DNA from: Myxococcota bacterium | GTDB taxonomy: Bacteria > Myxococcota > UBA727 > JAHDBA01 | Assembly: GCA_020627505.1 (NCBI GenBank) | Contig: JAHDGS010000014.1 | Location: 1 to 34,994, forward strand | DNA length: 34,994 nucleotides | Direction: 5' to 3' | Translations under genes and position numbers: made by a program | Notes under the pieces: model-generated | Database searches by the model: none | What the model saw: the letters and a program-made list of their open reading frames with translations, nothing else | What the model was told of the DNA's origin: nothing | In this document: positions 17,275 to 26,413 of the stretch, piece by piece | How the letters are laid out: each line of letters opens with the position of its first letter | How positions within the stretch are numbered: position 1 is the first letter of the stretch

Positions 17275-19871
17275 TTATCCGCAGTTGGTTTGACCAATGC
17301 TTCGTATAACCATGTTTTGTACTCGAGGACGGTCGGTCTCAACTCAACAAGCTTTTTTAGGTATTGATCGACGGGTGTCTCTGGTCTTTTCTGTCGGAGC
17401 ATAGATGTCAGTCCTTTCAGGCCAGGCACATAGTATGCATGCGCTTCTGTCAACTCAGATAAATCTTTGATCGCGCGATTATGGCGGCCTTCAAGATAAT
17501 TGGAGCGCGCCTCGAGAAATTGTCTGAGTACAAGGTCTGAGCGATCGTACTTTTTGTAAATCCGCAAACTCCGATCGAGCTTCGATATGGCTTTTTGTTC
17601 ATTATAGATCAGCGCCTGTAAGATTCTTGCAGGCTGGTTTCGCGTGTTTTTACCTAAAAATTGATTTAAGGATTTGATGGCTTTCTTACTCTGTCTGTGC
17701 CGATATGCCGCAATCCCCTTTAGCAGAGAAAGGGTCTGACTTCCATCTTTATAGGTTGTTTCCTTGAGTCTCTTATCAACATACTCAAGCGCCACATCTC
17801 TTGGAAGATAAATGACATCAGCACCGACAGGTGTAAACCAATCAGTCACATCACCATGCCGCAACCCATCTATGGGTTCAAGCGGAGCCGACTTCTCTCC
17901 GTCTTCGAAGTTGCTCAACGTCAACAACATCATGGCCTCAAAATGACCAATATCCTCTTGTAATGCCGCCCGATAGCGTATTTTTGCATTATCTTTATCT
18001 TCAAGTTGCTCATAAGATAGACCGGCAAATAATGCGATCCAAGGTTGTTGTGATAAGTACACGCCCGCTTTCTTATTAATGCCAAATACTCTATCAAAGG
18101 TCTTAGCAGCCTTTTTAAAGTCCGCATTCAGATAGGCGAGCACAGCTTGGCTTACAATAAATGGAATATCTTCGTCATCTTTAGAATGAACCTTCTGAAT
18201 ATCGGTCTCAATGTCCTCTGCCAATGCAACATCACGTGCAGCCAACGCCGCGATCAAAAACTCCTGTTGCATATCTAATGGCAAACGAGATGTATAAGTT
18301 GGTTGAATCGTATCCCACGCATTCTTTGCATCATGTCGTAATTCTGTCTCAACAAAACGCCACAACCTCAAGATATGTTTGTCTGCTGTTTTCGTCTTTA
18401 CGAATGTCGATAATTTATTCCGAGCGTCATCAACTTTACCAAATATCAAGTCAGCCCACACGATAACAAATAAAGACTCACTCGAAATACGATCATCAAA
18501 CTGCTCAGCTATCGCGACGACTTCATCATATCGATGCGTCAAAAATGCCGCCTTTCCTTTCAGTGCTAAATGTAAATGATCACCTGGCTTTTTCTTTAAC
18601 ACTTTTTCGCAATAAGCGTAGACAAGCTCAGGTCGAACATAAGACAGTCGATTTGCAATCGGGTAAGTTAGTTCAGGATGTGCCTCATCAAGCAAAAGTC
18701 GCTTCATCTCTTCTTCAGAAACATATGCGCCAGAGGCCGCATCTAAACTTCTATCAACCAAACGGCTGTAATCGGAGGCACTATTAAGTTGATTGAAGTA
18801 GTCCCGCTCGATTTCAAGCGTGTCTGCATTGAGAGTTTGTATTCCTTTTGATTCGAGCGTCTCCACTGTCATCAGGTGGCGTGCGATGGCTTGTGGATCA
18901 TCTGGATTTTGAATCACTTGGTCCCGGGCGACCCGCTCTGCTTCAGCAAGTTTCTCCCCGCCAGATATGATTGTGCTAATTTTCTCTTGTGCAGCTTCTG
19001 GCGTTAAATCTGGGCGTCCTTGTTGTTGTGATGCCCACACTTCAATTTGAGATTTAAAGGCGTGTTGTCCGCCCGCATCTTCATTTGCGTTAAACGCACT
19101 GAGCTGTGCCTGAATCTTTTGGACTAAATCCAAAATCGGCTCTCGAGCGAGATACCCACCACCAGCGAGTAATGCAACAAGTAGTGCAATTTGCGGGGCT
19201 TTCGACTTTTCTTTTTTGGCCCCGCGAACAGCCCCTTGTTTATAGACGGGCTGAGCACGCATTTTCTTTTTTCGTTCTTCTTTGAGCTCTTTTTCAACGA
19301 TATGCCCAGATTCATCAGACTGCTCCGACAAAGAACTCGATTCACGTAAGTCTTGTTCGTCGGTATCAATATCTTTAAATGGCTGCGAGGACAAATCCAG
19401 AGCAATCGCCGGCTGTTTAAAATATGCCTCATTTTCATCGGGATCTGCTTCAGGCTCACGATCAAGCTCAAGTTTATCTGGTACCTCTGATTTTGGGGTC
19501 TCGATCACCGGCTCAGCTGCTTTTAAGAGATCTGGGTTAATCCGCTCCTGCTCAAGTCGCAGTTCATGTGCAGACTCCCCTGAAAACGACGCATCTTCAG
19601 ATAAATCGAGTCCTTCAATCGCCAAGCCAGGTACTGCCTTGGTCCCTTGCTGCTCGATTCCGCTAACAACTTGACGTGTCGCTGTCGCCCCGTGGCCTGG
19701 GGCAGATAATGTCGGCGCATGGCCATCTGTCTCGGTTTCCTCCATCTTTGCTGGTGGCATCAAATGATGGTCTCCACCACAACTTGGACAAACAGCAAGC
19801 ATGGCGGTTTCAGGCACCTTTGCCAGAAAAAGTGTATAGTCTTTTTGGCACCAAGGACATTGTATGTTCAC
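17271..19871 (-). CDS. Zinc-ribbon / single-TM / TPR-repeat protein (866 aa)
   Basis: N-terminal MNIQCPWCQKDY...VCPSCGG (two CxxC pairs), acidic low-complexity region, TM APQIALLVALLAGGGYLA, then TPR-like repeats. Overlaps the mutY start by 4 bp. Confidence 0.82.
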   Translation of the reverse strand: MNIQCPWCQKDYTLFLAKVPETAMLAVCPSCGGDHHLMPPAKMEETETDGHAPTLSAPGHGATATRQVVSGIEQQGTKAVPGLAIEGLDLSEDASFSGESAHELRLEQERINPDLLKAAEPVIETPKSEVPDKLELDREPEADPDENEAYFKQPAIALDLSSQPFKDIDTDEQDLRESSSLSEQSDESGHIVEKELKEERKKKMRAQPVYKQGAVRGAKKEKSKAPQIALLVALLAGGGYLAREPILDLVQKIQAQLSAFNANEDAGGQHAFKSQIEVWASQQQGRPDLTPEAAQEKISTIISGGEKLAEAERVARDQVIQNPDDPQAIARHLMTVETLESKGIQTLNADTLEIERDYFNQLNSASDYSRLVDRSLDAASGAYVSEEEMKRLLLDEAHPELTYPIANRLSYVRPELVYAYCEKVLKKKPGDHLHLALKGKAAFLTHRYDEVVAIAEQFDDRISSESLFVIVWADLIFGKVDDARNKLSTFVKTKTADKHILRLWRFVETELRHDAKNAWDTIQPTYTSRLPLDMQQEFLIAALAARDVALAEDIETDIQKVHSKDDEDIPFIVSQAVLAYLNADFKKAAKTFDRVFGINKKAGVYLSQQPWIALFAGLSYEQLEDKDNAKIRYRAALQEDIGHFEAMMLLTLSNFEDGEKSAPLEPIDGLRHGDVTDWFTPVGADVIYLPRDVALEYVDKRLKETTYKDGSQTLSLLKGIAAYRHRQSKKAIKSLNQFLGKNTRNQPARILQALIYNEQKAISKLDRSLRIYKKYDRSDLVLRQFLEARSNYLEGRHNRAIKDLSELTEAHAYYVPGLKGLTSMLRQKRPETPVDQYLKKLVELRPTVLEYKTWLYEALVKPTADK

Positions 19872-19985
19872 GTTCGCTCCACACCCCTAACCCAGCTGGG
19901 TACTTGACATATTTTAGCCCAATTATTCACTTCAAAGTCAAATATTTGAGGCAAGTGTACCATATCTTTAAGTCTGCCGACGCGA

Positions 19986-20012
19986 TTGACAAAAGCCGTT
20001 CTCCGGTAAAAT
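19986..20012 (+). promoter_or_regulatory. Candidate sigma70-type promoter for the rpsA-like gene (TTGACA-N15-TAAAAT)
   Basis: Perfect -35 TTGACA at 19986-19991 and TAAAAT at 20007-20012 upstream of the SD-like AGGAG (about 20040). The 15-bp spacer is short. Confidence 0.45.
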
Positions 20013-20052
20013 CTTGTCTCCAAATACTCAGATCCTGCTAGGAGCCCAAAAA

Positions 20053-21840
20053 ATGGTACAATCTCGCAAGAAACTTCGCACCCGATTACCTTCGCACGAA
20101 CGCAAGCTTAAGAAATTCCTTCGCGGACCCGGGTTTTCGCCTGAAGTCTTGTTTTCCAAAGTGGGTGGTGATGTTCGTCAAAATAGTATTTTTGATGCAG
20201 AGATTAAATCAGTCTCTGAGGCATCTCTAGCCTTATCATGTCGAGATGGTGAAACCATTCTTGAGGCAACACTTTCTAAAGATGAATGCGCACGGCCGTC
20301 CATATCAGATTATACCACAGGCAATTTTGTGCGTGTCACACTGAGAAAGGATGGAGAACAGTGGATCGCTTCTGAAATTGAAGCTTTTCAACTTGAAGCC
20401 TATGCCACCATCCCAAAAGAAGGTTCCGAACAGAAAGTCCCTGGTGTGTTTTTGTCACGTGCCGGGAATGGCTATTCAGTCGCATTGAACACCAATTCAG
20501 CCGAAAACATGAATACCTATAAAACAATCCGTGCATACGCGCCAATGCGTCATGCGGTGCATGAGCGGGATATTCGACTCAATCCGGACCTCCACGGTCA
20601 ATCAGACGAATTTATCATTCATGAAGGGGTTGTTGAGCAAGACAATCTCATCGTCTCTCGTCGGGCCGCATTAAAAGAGCAGCATAAAGCACGCGAAGCG
20701 GCGCTATGGCAAAACATTGAGGTGGGACAACGCGTTCGTGGTGTTGTCAAAAACCTCACACGTTATGGTGCGTTTATCGACATCGGCGGCGTTGATGGGC
20801 TCCTTCATCAAACCGACTTAAGTTGGAGTGGCCGTGCACGCGTCGAAGAAGTTCTCAAGAAAGGCGAACGTATTGAAACACAAATCATCGAGCTCGACCA
20901 GAATGCAGGTAAGATCAAACTTGGGCTCAAGCAATTATTACCAGATCCATTTAATGATCCGACAAGAGCGTTGGCAGCAGGTTCTATCGTCAAAGGTCGA
21001 GTGGTTTCTTTGACCGATTATGGTGCATTTATTGAAATCGCAGATGGACTCGAAGGACTGGCGCATATCTCTGAATTATCTTGGAGTAATGTTAAACACC
21101 CTTCTAATCTTCTCCAAATCGGACAAACCGTTGAGGCCAAGATACTTGAACTGGACCAAAATGAACGTCGTTTATCTCTTTCTCTTAAGGCAACCCAACA
21201 AAATCCTTATGCTCAATTCGAGTCTGAAACACCGGCAGGATCAGTTGTCGAGGCGATGGTGACCTCTCTGACTGATTTCGGTGCATTCGTCAAACTCACC
21301 GACCATATCGAGGGCTTGATACATCTTGGTGAGTTCTCTTGGACAAAACGCATTGAACATGCCGATGAGTGTGTCTCTGTTGGTGATACTATCAACGTCA
21401 AAATCATTGACATCAATACAGCGGATGAGCGTGTTTCTTGCTCAATAAAAAGACTTGAAGACGACCCGACCGATGCCTGGCGACAAAAATATGCTGTCGG
21501 GCAAAGATTGAACCTCGTGATTACACAACTCACAGAAGGTGGCGCACAAGTCGAACTCGAGGATGAACATTTAGAGGGGTTTATTAAAAAACGTGAGCTT
21601 GCCTCAGAACCTGTTAACCGTGTCATCGATGTCGTTAAGGTTGGCGATGAGGTTGAATGTGAGGTTCTTGAGCTGAACGCGCGTCAACAAACTGTTTATT
21701 TAAGTATTCGACGTGCCCAAGAACAAGACACCAAAGCCGCGTACGAGGACTACAAAAATAAAGAGGGTGAACAATCTACCGGCTTTTCAATCGCTGATGC
21801 ACTATCTGATTCTGCAAAGGAAAAGCTCAACGTTGAATAA
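20053..21840 (+). CDS. rpsA: 30S ribosomal protein S1-like protein with tandem S1 domains
   Basis: Four clear S1 domains (VRGVVKNLTRYGAFIDIGGVDGLLHQTDLSW; VKGRVVSLTDYGAFIEIADGLEGLAHISELSW; VEAMVTSLTDFGAFVKLTDHIEGLIHLGEFSW; LNLVITQLTEGGAQVELEDEHLEGFIKKREL), plus a divergent N-terminal half ending in DNLIVSRRAALKEQ. SD-like AGGAG precedes ATG 20053. Confidence 0.88.
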   Translation: MVQSRKKLRTRLPSHERKLKKFLRGPGFSPEVLFSKVGGDVRQNSIFDAEIKSVSEASLALSCRDGETILEATLSKDECARPSISDYTTGNFVRVTLRKDGEQWIASEIEAFQLEAYATIPKEGSEQKVPGVFLSRAGNGYSVALNTNSAENMNTYKTIRAYAPMRHAVHERDIRLNPDLHGQSDEFIIHEGVVEQDNLIVSRRAALKEQHKAREAALWQNIEVGQRVRGVVKNLTRYGAFIDIGGVDGLLHQTDLSWSGRARVEEVLKKGERIETQIIELDQNAGKIKLGLKQLLPDPFNDPTRALAAGSIVKGRVVSLTDYGAFIEIADGLEGLAHISELSWSNVKHPSNLLQIGQTVEAKILELDQNERRLSLSLKATQQNPYAQFESETPAGSVVEAMVTSLTDFGAFVKLTDHIEGLIHLGEFSWTKRIEHADECVSVGDTINVKIIDINTADERVSCSIKRLEDDPTDAWRQKYAVGQRLNLVITQLTEGGAQVELEDEHLEGFIKKRELASEPVNRVIDVVKVGDEVECEVLELNARQQTVYLSIRRAQEQDTKAAYEDYKNKEGEQSTGFSIADALSDSAKEKLNVE

Positions 21841-22787
21841 TGCAGTGTAGGTGGCGTCTATCCAATGTGTTTTTGAATCGGCATTTCTTTCCTATTTGCA
21901 TTTGGATATTTGTTTTGCCGCTTGCGGCACAAGATATTCGCGTTGGACAACGTCTTGAAGTACTCGCTTGTCCTTCTCTTGAACACATCGAAAAGATGCG
22001 CGCGGACTTATCGGAGTTGCGCACCCTCCATATAGATGGCGAACAAGAAACGACAAATGTCTTTATCTCCGTCCAAGCGATCGATCATAACCAACGCTCA
22101 TTCCAACGTTTATTCAAGGTCGAGCCATCGTCTTGCCAAGACGTTTCACTCCTCATCGAACATGCGCTCCAATCCTGGCTACATCCTGATGGATTGCCAA
22201 CCGAAACGCATGCTAAACCAAAAGAAGCAACGACGACCGCTGTCCAATCGAATGCTGAACTTGAATCTAAAAATGTATCTGGTGTTCTCTCTGCCGACTT
22301 ATCGAAAGAGGCGCCTCACACCGTCGACGAGACGCTGAAGTTTGGTCCGGAGCTTATGTATAGCGCTCCACATCATCGACTTCACATTGGCGCACGTTTA
22401 ATCCTTGATTCCCAAATCGATGAAGCCTTACTGCCTTTTATTGAGGCATCGACGCAATATATTCGAACACTGGAACGCGCCACAAATCATATTCATATGG
22501 TACGCCTCGATATCGGCGTCGGATTCGTTCTCAAACAAGCCCCATGGCAACCACGTCTCTCTTTTTTGACGGGTCTTCTACTCCCGATATCTAATCAACT
22601 TGCTGATCGCCGAAACCCGGCGCATATCAATGTGGCTGCTGAGTTCAAAATAACGCCTGTTGAACGCCAACGATTCAAACTCGGCTTCAATACGCGCGTT
22701 GATATTCGGCAAGCGCAATACGCAATCGACGGCCTCGAAAACACTTTAAGTCCTCAATTTAACACAGGTTTATTTCTTCTTTTTTGA
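21840..22787 (+). CDS. Hypothetical secreted/outer-membrane-associated protein
   Basis: Signal-peptide-like N-terminus (FFPICIWIFVLPLAAQD), TAATG overlap with the upstream stop, C-terminal alternating beta-like segments ending NTGLFLLF. Confidence 0.7.
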   Translation: MQCRWRLSNVFLNRHFFPICIWIFVLPLAAQDIRVGQRLEVLACPSLEHIEKMRADLSELRTLHIDGEQETTNVFISVQAIDHNQRSFQRLFKVEPSSCQDVSLLIEHALQSWLHPDGLPTETHAKPKEATTTAVQSNAELESKNVSGVLSADLSKEAPHTVDETLKFGPELMYSAPHHRLHIGARLILDSQIDEALLPFIEASTQYIRTLERATNHIHMVRLDIGVGFVLKQAPWQPRLSFLTGLLLPISNQLADRRNPAHINVAAEFKITPVERQRFKLGFNTRVDIRQAQYAIDGLENTLSPQFNTGLFLLF

Positions 22788-22940
22788 CCCCTACAAGATT
22801 AAGGGACGCAACTTATTGGTGTGCAACCTTTTAGGTGCCTGTGACACTTACTTCATATGACGCCTCTTTTGTTGAACGGTTTCAATCTATTTCACCGACA
22901 CCCGCTTGTCGGTCGACATGAATTTAATAGGATGTTTTAT

Positions 22941-23483
22941 ATGCCGGATCGTTCAAAACAGGATATTCATCTTTGGCTATCCACACTCATTGACACACAT
23001 GCCGATGAGGTTCACCGACATATTGTTCGACTCACAGGATTTGGCCCACACACCGAAGACTTACTTCAAGATACGTTATTGGTATGCGTGAATAAAAAGT
23101 CAGAATTTGAAGCAGTGGATAATCAACGTGCTTGGATGTTTAAAGTTGCCACATTCACATGCCAAAACTTCATTCGAAAACGCCAAAAAATGCAACAACG
23201 TGAGATTGGTGTGGATTATCTCGAGGACTTTGGTCGGCGCATCACGGGTAACCAAGATATCCAAGCTGCACATGTTATGACGGTGCTTAAACAAATGGAT
23301 GATGCTGACCGAGAAATTCTTGTTTTACATGATGTTGAAGGATTCACACATCAGGAGATTGCGGACATGACAGATAGTAAAGTCGGCACCCTCAAATCAC
23401 GCTTAAGCCGAGCGCGACGTAAATTTCGCCAACGCTTTGTTGAGCAGTACCCCGATACCCCGATCAAGGAGCTCTTTGGATGA
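22941..23483 (+). CDS. ECF-type RNA polymerase sigma factor
   Basis: Region 2 HIVRLTGFGPHTEDLLQDTLLVCVNKKSEF...RAWMFKVATFTCQNFIRKRQ; region 4 ADREILVLHDVEGFTHQEIADMTDSKVGTLKSRLSRARRKF. ORF open to Met 22857; start uncertain. Confidence 0.9.
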   Translation: MPDRSKQDIHLWLSTLIDTHADEVHRHIVRLTGFGPHTEDLLQDTLLVCVNKKSEFEAVDNQRAWMFKVATFTCQNFIRKRQKMQQREIGVDYLEDFGRRITGNQDIQAAHVMTVLKQMDDADREILVLHDVEGFTHQEIADMTDSKVGTLKSRLSRARRKFRQRFVEQYPDTPIKELFG

Positions 23484-24337
23484 CTATTGAAGATGAGCGA
23501 AATATACTCGATCTCACCCAAATGTCTAAGCAGAGATTAGATGATTTGGTCGAACCGGTCGACAAGAAGCGACTGCAACAGGCCGTTCTGCTGGCTGCTG
23601 GTGTCGCGACAACAGCGGCAACATCTGCTGCAGCACAAACTGCCCTTTCATCGACGTCACTCAAGTCAGCAGCAAGTGCTGGGGCAGCTCAAACGACAGC
23701 TCAGGCAACAGCGATCACAACAAAAGCTGTTAAAACTGCTGGGCTATTTGGACAAATAGCCAAAGCGTCCATTTTAACAAAGACATTGACCGGCGCCATC
23801 ATTGTTGGTGGAACAACAACAGCAGTGGTTATAAGTCAACAGTCAGCTAAAGCACCTCAACCTGTCGTTGAAGTTGATGTGAAAAAACCGGCGCAAAAAG
23901 AACAAACGCCTGAAATACCCGAGCCTGAAGAAAACAGTCTGACTGAGCTGGTATCACTCCCAACAGAAGATAGCGAAGCGACCAAACGGCAGCCATCAAG
24001 AATCAAGCCATCTTCAACAAACGCTAAAAAAGAGTCTAATAATTTGGAACACCGTTCACGTTTTCAACAAGAAGTCGAGGCGCACCAAAATGCAAAGCGA
24101 TGGTTAGAGCAAGGTAATCATCAGCGTGCACAGCGCGCTTACGAAGAACTTTTAGATACCTTCGACAACGGTCAACTTGTTGATGAGGCACGTTTGGGCT
24201 TGATTAGAGCGATGTTGGGTCAAACAACCCAGCCATCTTCGTCAACGGCTTCACGTATCAACAAACTCATTGCGTCAATCAATAATGACTCTATCAAAAA
24301 ACGGGCCGAACGCTTGTGGAGTAGCTACCGACAATGA
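23480..24337 (+). CDS. Ala/Thr-rich single-TM protein with C-terminal TPR-like region; candidate anti-sigma or sigma-associated protein
   Basis: ATGA overlap with the ECF sigma gene; N-terminal helical region, one TM (LTGAIIVGGTTTAVVIS), Pro/charged linker, TPR-like C-terminus (AKRWLEQGNHQRAQRAYEELLDTF). Confidence 0.75.
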   Translation: MTIEDERNILDLTQMSKQRLDDLVEPVDKKRLQQAVLLAAGVATTAATSAAAQTALSSTSLKSAASAGAAQTTAQATAITTKAVKTAGLFGQIAKASILTKTLTGAIIVGGTTTAVVISQQSAKAPQPVVEVDVKKPAQKEQTPEIPEPEENSLTELVSLPTEDSEATKRQPSRIKPSSTNAKKESNNLEHRSRFQQEVEAHQNAKRWLEQGNHQRAQRAYEELLDTFDNGQLVDEARLGLIRAMLGQTTQPSSSTASRINKLIASINNDSIKKRAERLWSSYRQ

Positions 24338-24969
24338 ATACATATATTCGCATGATCTTGTTTATATTTTTGTGTGCCCTCAACACCGGTTGCATCCAGG
24401 TCTATCAACTTGGTGCAGCGGCTTGCGATAATGAAGGTGATTGTGGACCCAATTATTCATGCATCGATGGTGCATGTCGGGCGGCCGAAATGAGCACGGA
24501 TGGCGATGAAGGTGATGAAGAGATCTCAAGTCAACTTCCCTGTGCTATTATCGGCGGCACCTGCCTCTCAACGACAGAAAACTGTCCATCGGTGGTCTCA
24601 TCTATATCTTGTGGTGATAGTACCTTACAATGTTGTGTCCCATTGGATGCGCCTTCAGATGGTTCTGAAGACGTATCTGACGGAGATGATACAGACTGGG
24701 AGCTCGACGAATTGAGTTGTAACGATATCCCTGGTGCGCGATGTGAAGATGATTTTGGCGATTGTCGACCTTCAGAGCACAGTTCCCTCGACTATGATTG
24801 TAATGACGTGACAACATGGTGTTGTATTCCGCAATCTTATATTGTCGACAATAGTGACTGTAACTTTGAAGGCGGCATCTGTGTCGATTTTGATGAAGAA
24901 TGTCCAGGAGAAACACAGCGGGAATCCTGGTCATGTGGCACAGGAATTGCGAAAAAATGCTGTTTTTAA
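24334..24969 (+). CDS. Cys-rich lipoprotein with three six-cysteine modules
   Basis: Lipobox-like LCALNTGC|IQ; ATGA overlap with the upstream gene; three C-x6/7-C-x6-C-x8/11-C-x6/7-CC modules. Confidence 0.82.
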   Translation: MNTYIRMILFIFLCALNTGCIQVYQLGAAACDNEGDCGPNYSCIDGACRAAEMSTDGDEGDEEISSQLPCAIIGGTCLSTTENCPSVVSSISCGDSTLQCCVPLDAPSDGSEDVSDGDDTDWELDELSCNDIPGARCEDDFGDCRPSEHSSLDYDCNDVTTWCCIPQSYIVDNSDCNFEGGICVDFDEECPGETQRESWSCGTGIAKKCCF

Positions 24970-25037
24970 AAAAATAGACAAAAAAAGTCTATATTTGAAT
25001 ACTTCAGAACCTCAGACGTTTCAAAAGAGTTGGTGAA

Positions 25038-25053
25038 ACAGACTTTTGTCTGT
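25038..25053 (+). promoter_or_regulatory. Perfect 6-bp hairpin ACAGAC-TTTT-GTCTGT upstream of the infA ribosome-binding site
   Basis: Direct reading of acagacttttgtctgt; the SD-like AGGAGG follows about 15 nt later. Confidence 0.5.
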
Positions 25054-25077
25054 ATACTCATGCAAAACAGGAGGACT

Positions 25078-25296
25078 ATGTCTAAAGACGATCATATCGA
25101 GATGGATGGAACAGTTAAGGAAGTTTTACGCGGCGGTATGTACCGTGTCGAACTCGAAAATGGGCACGAAGTGCTTGTCTCGACTTCTGGCAAGATGAGA
25201 AAATTCCGGATCCGTATCGTTCTTGGAGACAAAGTTCGTGTTGCACTGTCACCATATGATCTCACCAAAGGTCGCGTTATTTTCCGACCACGATAA
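25078..25296 (+). CDS. infA: Translation initiation factor IF-1
   Basis: [72 protein letters not shown]; strong SD AGGAGG immediately upstream. Confidence 0.97.
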   Translation: MSKDDHIEMDGTVKEVLRGGMYRVELENGHEVLVSTSGKMRKFRIRIVLGDKVRVALSPYDLTKGRVIFRPR

Positions 25297-26413
25297 GACA
25301 ACACGCCACGATGATTGTCATCCCGACAATTCCCCACACTATTTTTTGAAACTGTGTACCGCCGACGTGTACCGTTTCTGAAGATGGTGGCTTACCAAAA
25401 AAGAATCCCCACATTCTGATCATAATTATGAGTCCCAACAGGCCAACGCAGATAAGACCATAATCAAGCCATTTGAAATCTGACTGCCCAGCTTGTAATA
25501 GGTGCGTTCCAGTTAAGAACAAGATCAAATTTGAAAGCCCTGTTTCTAGTGTCATCAACACAGCTGATGACGCACGGACATGTCCGAGACCAGACCATGT
25601 CTCCCAATCAGGAATCGCTTCATGCTGATGAACTGTCAAAACAGCATAACTATGGAGCCAAAGAAGAATACAAGCAGCACAGATAATCATGATATGATAT
25701 GGCGCACCTGCATGAGGCTGAATCACGACCAAGAAAGGTGCACACAGTAACAACGCATATGTGCGATAACTGATATTCAATAAATAGCGTTCTTTAAATT
25801 GTCGCAGTCCCACCGCTATCACGCCAAGCAAAACAATCCCGAGCAACCAATCGAATGATACTGAAGACACATCGACCAGCTGTAAAATATCCAATTGGAT
25901 GAATCTCCATTTTTGAATAAACAATATAAAGAGAAATTGGAATGTCAGTGCCGCTGGCAACAAGTTTAATATATCGACAAGCAACCCAATGAAAGGCGGG
26001 CAACAGATCATGACAAGTAACAAAGCGATCATGGCGGAATCACAGACATAAACGATATCAAGCGGCAATGCAGTGGACATCGCCATACCTTTCAAGCCTT
26101 GAAAAATATGTAAGCCTGCCATCGGCAAACACCATATAGAGACGGCTTTCAAGACCATTGCCAGTCGATTTCGTGGGAATTCAAGTTGATCAAGACACGT
26201 GCATATCCATAAAAACGGAAGAATCATCCAGTAATTGAGGCGCCACGGTTCAGGACAGAACCATTCTCCAACAACCAATATTCCAAAAACAATGATTTGA
26301 CGTCGATGCCCGATATGCTTCGATAGTAGCAGAGATAGCATCACGTAAGATGAGAACAATAACATCCATGGCGCTTCATATGTCGTCAGTATATGCAGCA
26401 CTTTAGCCCCCAA
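25277..26413 (-). CDS. Polytopic membrane protein, divergent complex-I/Mrp antiporter-like (NuoM/NuoN-like) subunit
   Basis: Many TM helices; [20 protein letters not shown] resembles the FPFHxWLPDxxxxAPT region, and [27 protein letters not shown] plus the terminal [25 protein letters not shown] resemble the antiporter C-terminal region. Degenerate. Confidence 0.45.
   Translation of the reverse strand: MGAKVLHILTTYEAPWMLLFSSYVMLSLLLSKHIGHRRQIIVFGILVVGEWFCPEPWRLNYWMILPFLWICTCLDQLEFPRNRLAMVLKAVSIWCLPMAGLHIFQGLKGMAMSTALPLDIVYVCDSAMIALLLVMICCPPFIGLLVDILNLLPAALTFQFLFILFIQKWRFIQLDILQLVDVSSVSFDWLLGIVLLGVIAVGLRQFKERYLLNISYRTYALLLCAPFLVVIQPHAGAPYHIMIICAACILLWLHSYAVLTVHQHEAIPDWETWSGLGHVRASSAVLMTLETGLSNLILFLTGTHLLQAGQSDFKWLDYGLICVGLLGLIIMIRMWGFFFGKPPSSETVHVGGTQFQKIVWGIVGMTIIVACCLIVVGK

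Noticed and set aside
22831-22850. AGGTGCCTGTGACACTTA resembling REP/Y1-transposase-associated sequence (compare GGGGTCAGGTACA near 34688)
   Set aside because: Only short partial similarity, no palindromic partner and no transposase ORF in the window; could be part of a promoter.
24974-24992. Rho-independent terminator after the Cys-rich lipoprotein gene
   Set aside because: Stem is only 6 bp and AT-rich, with no uninterrupted T-run after it; kept only as part of a low-interest hairpin observation.
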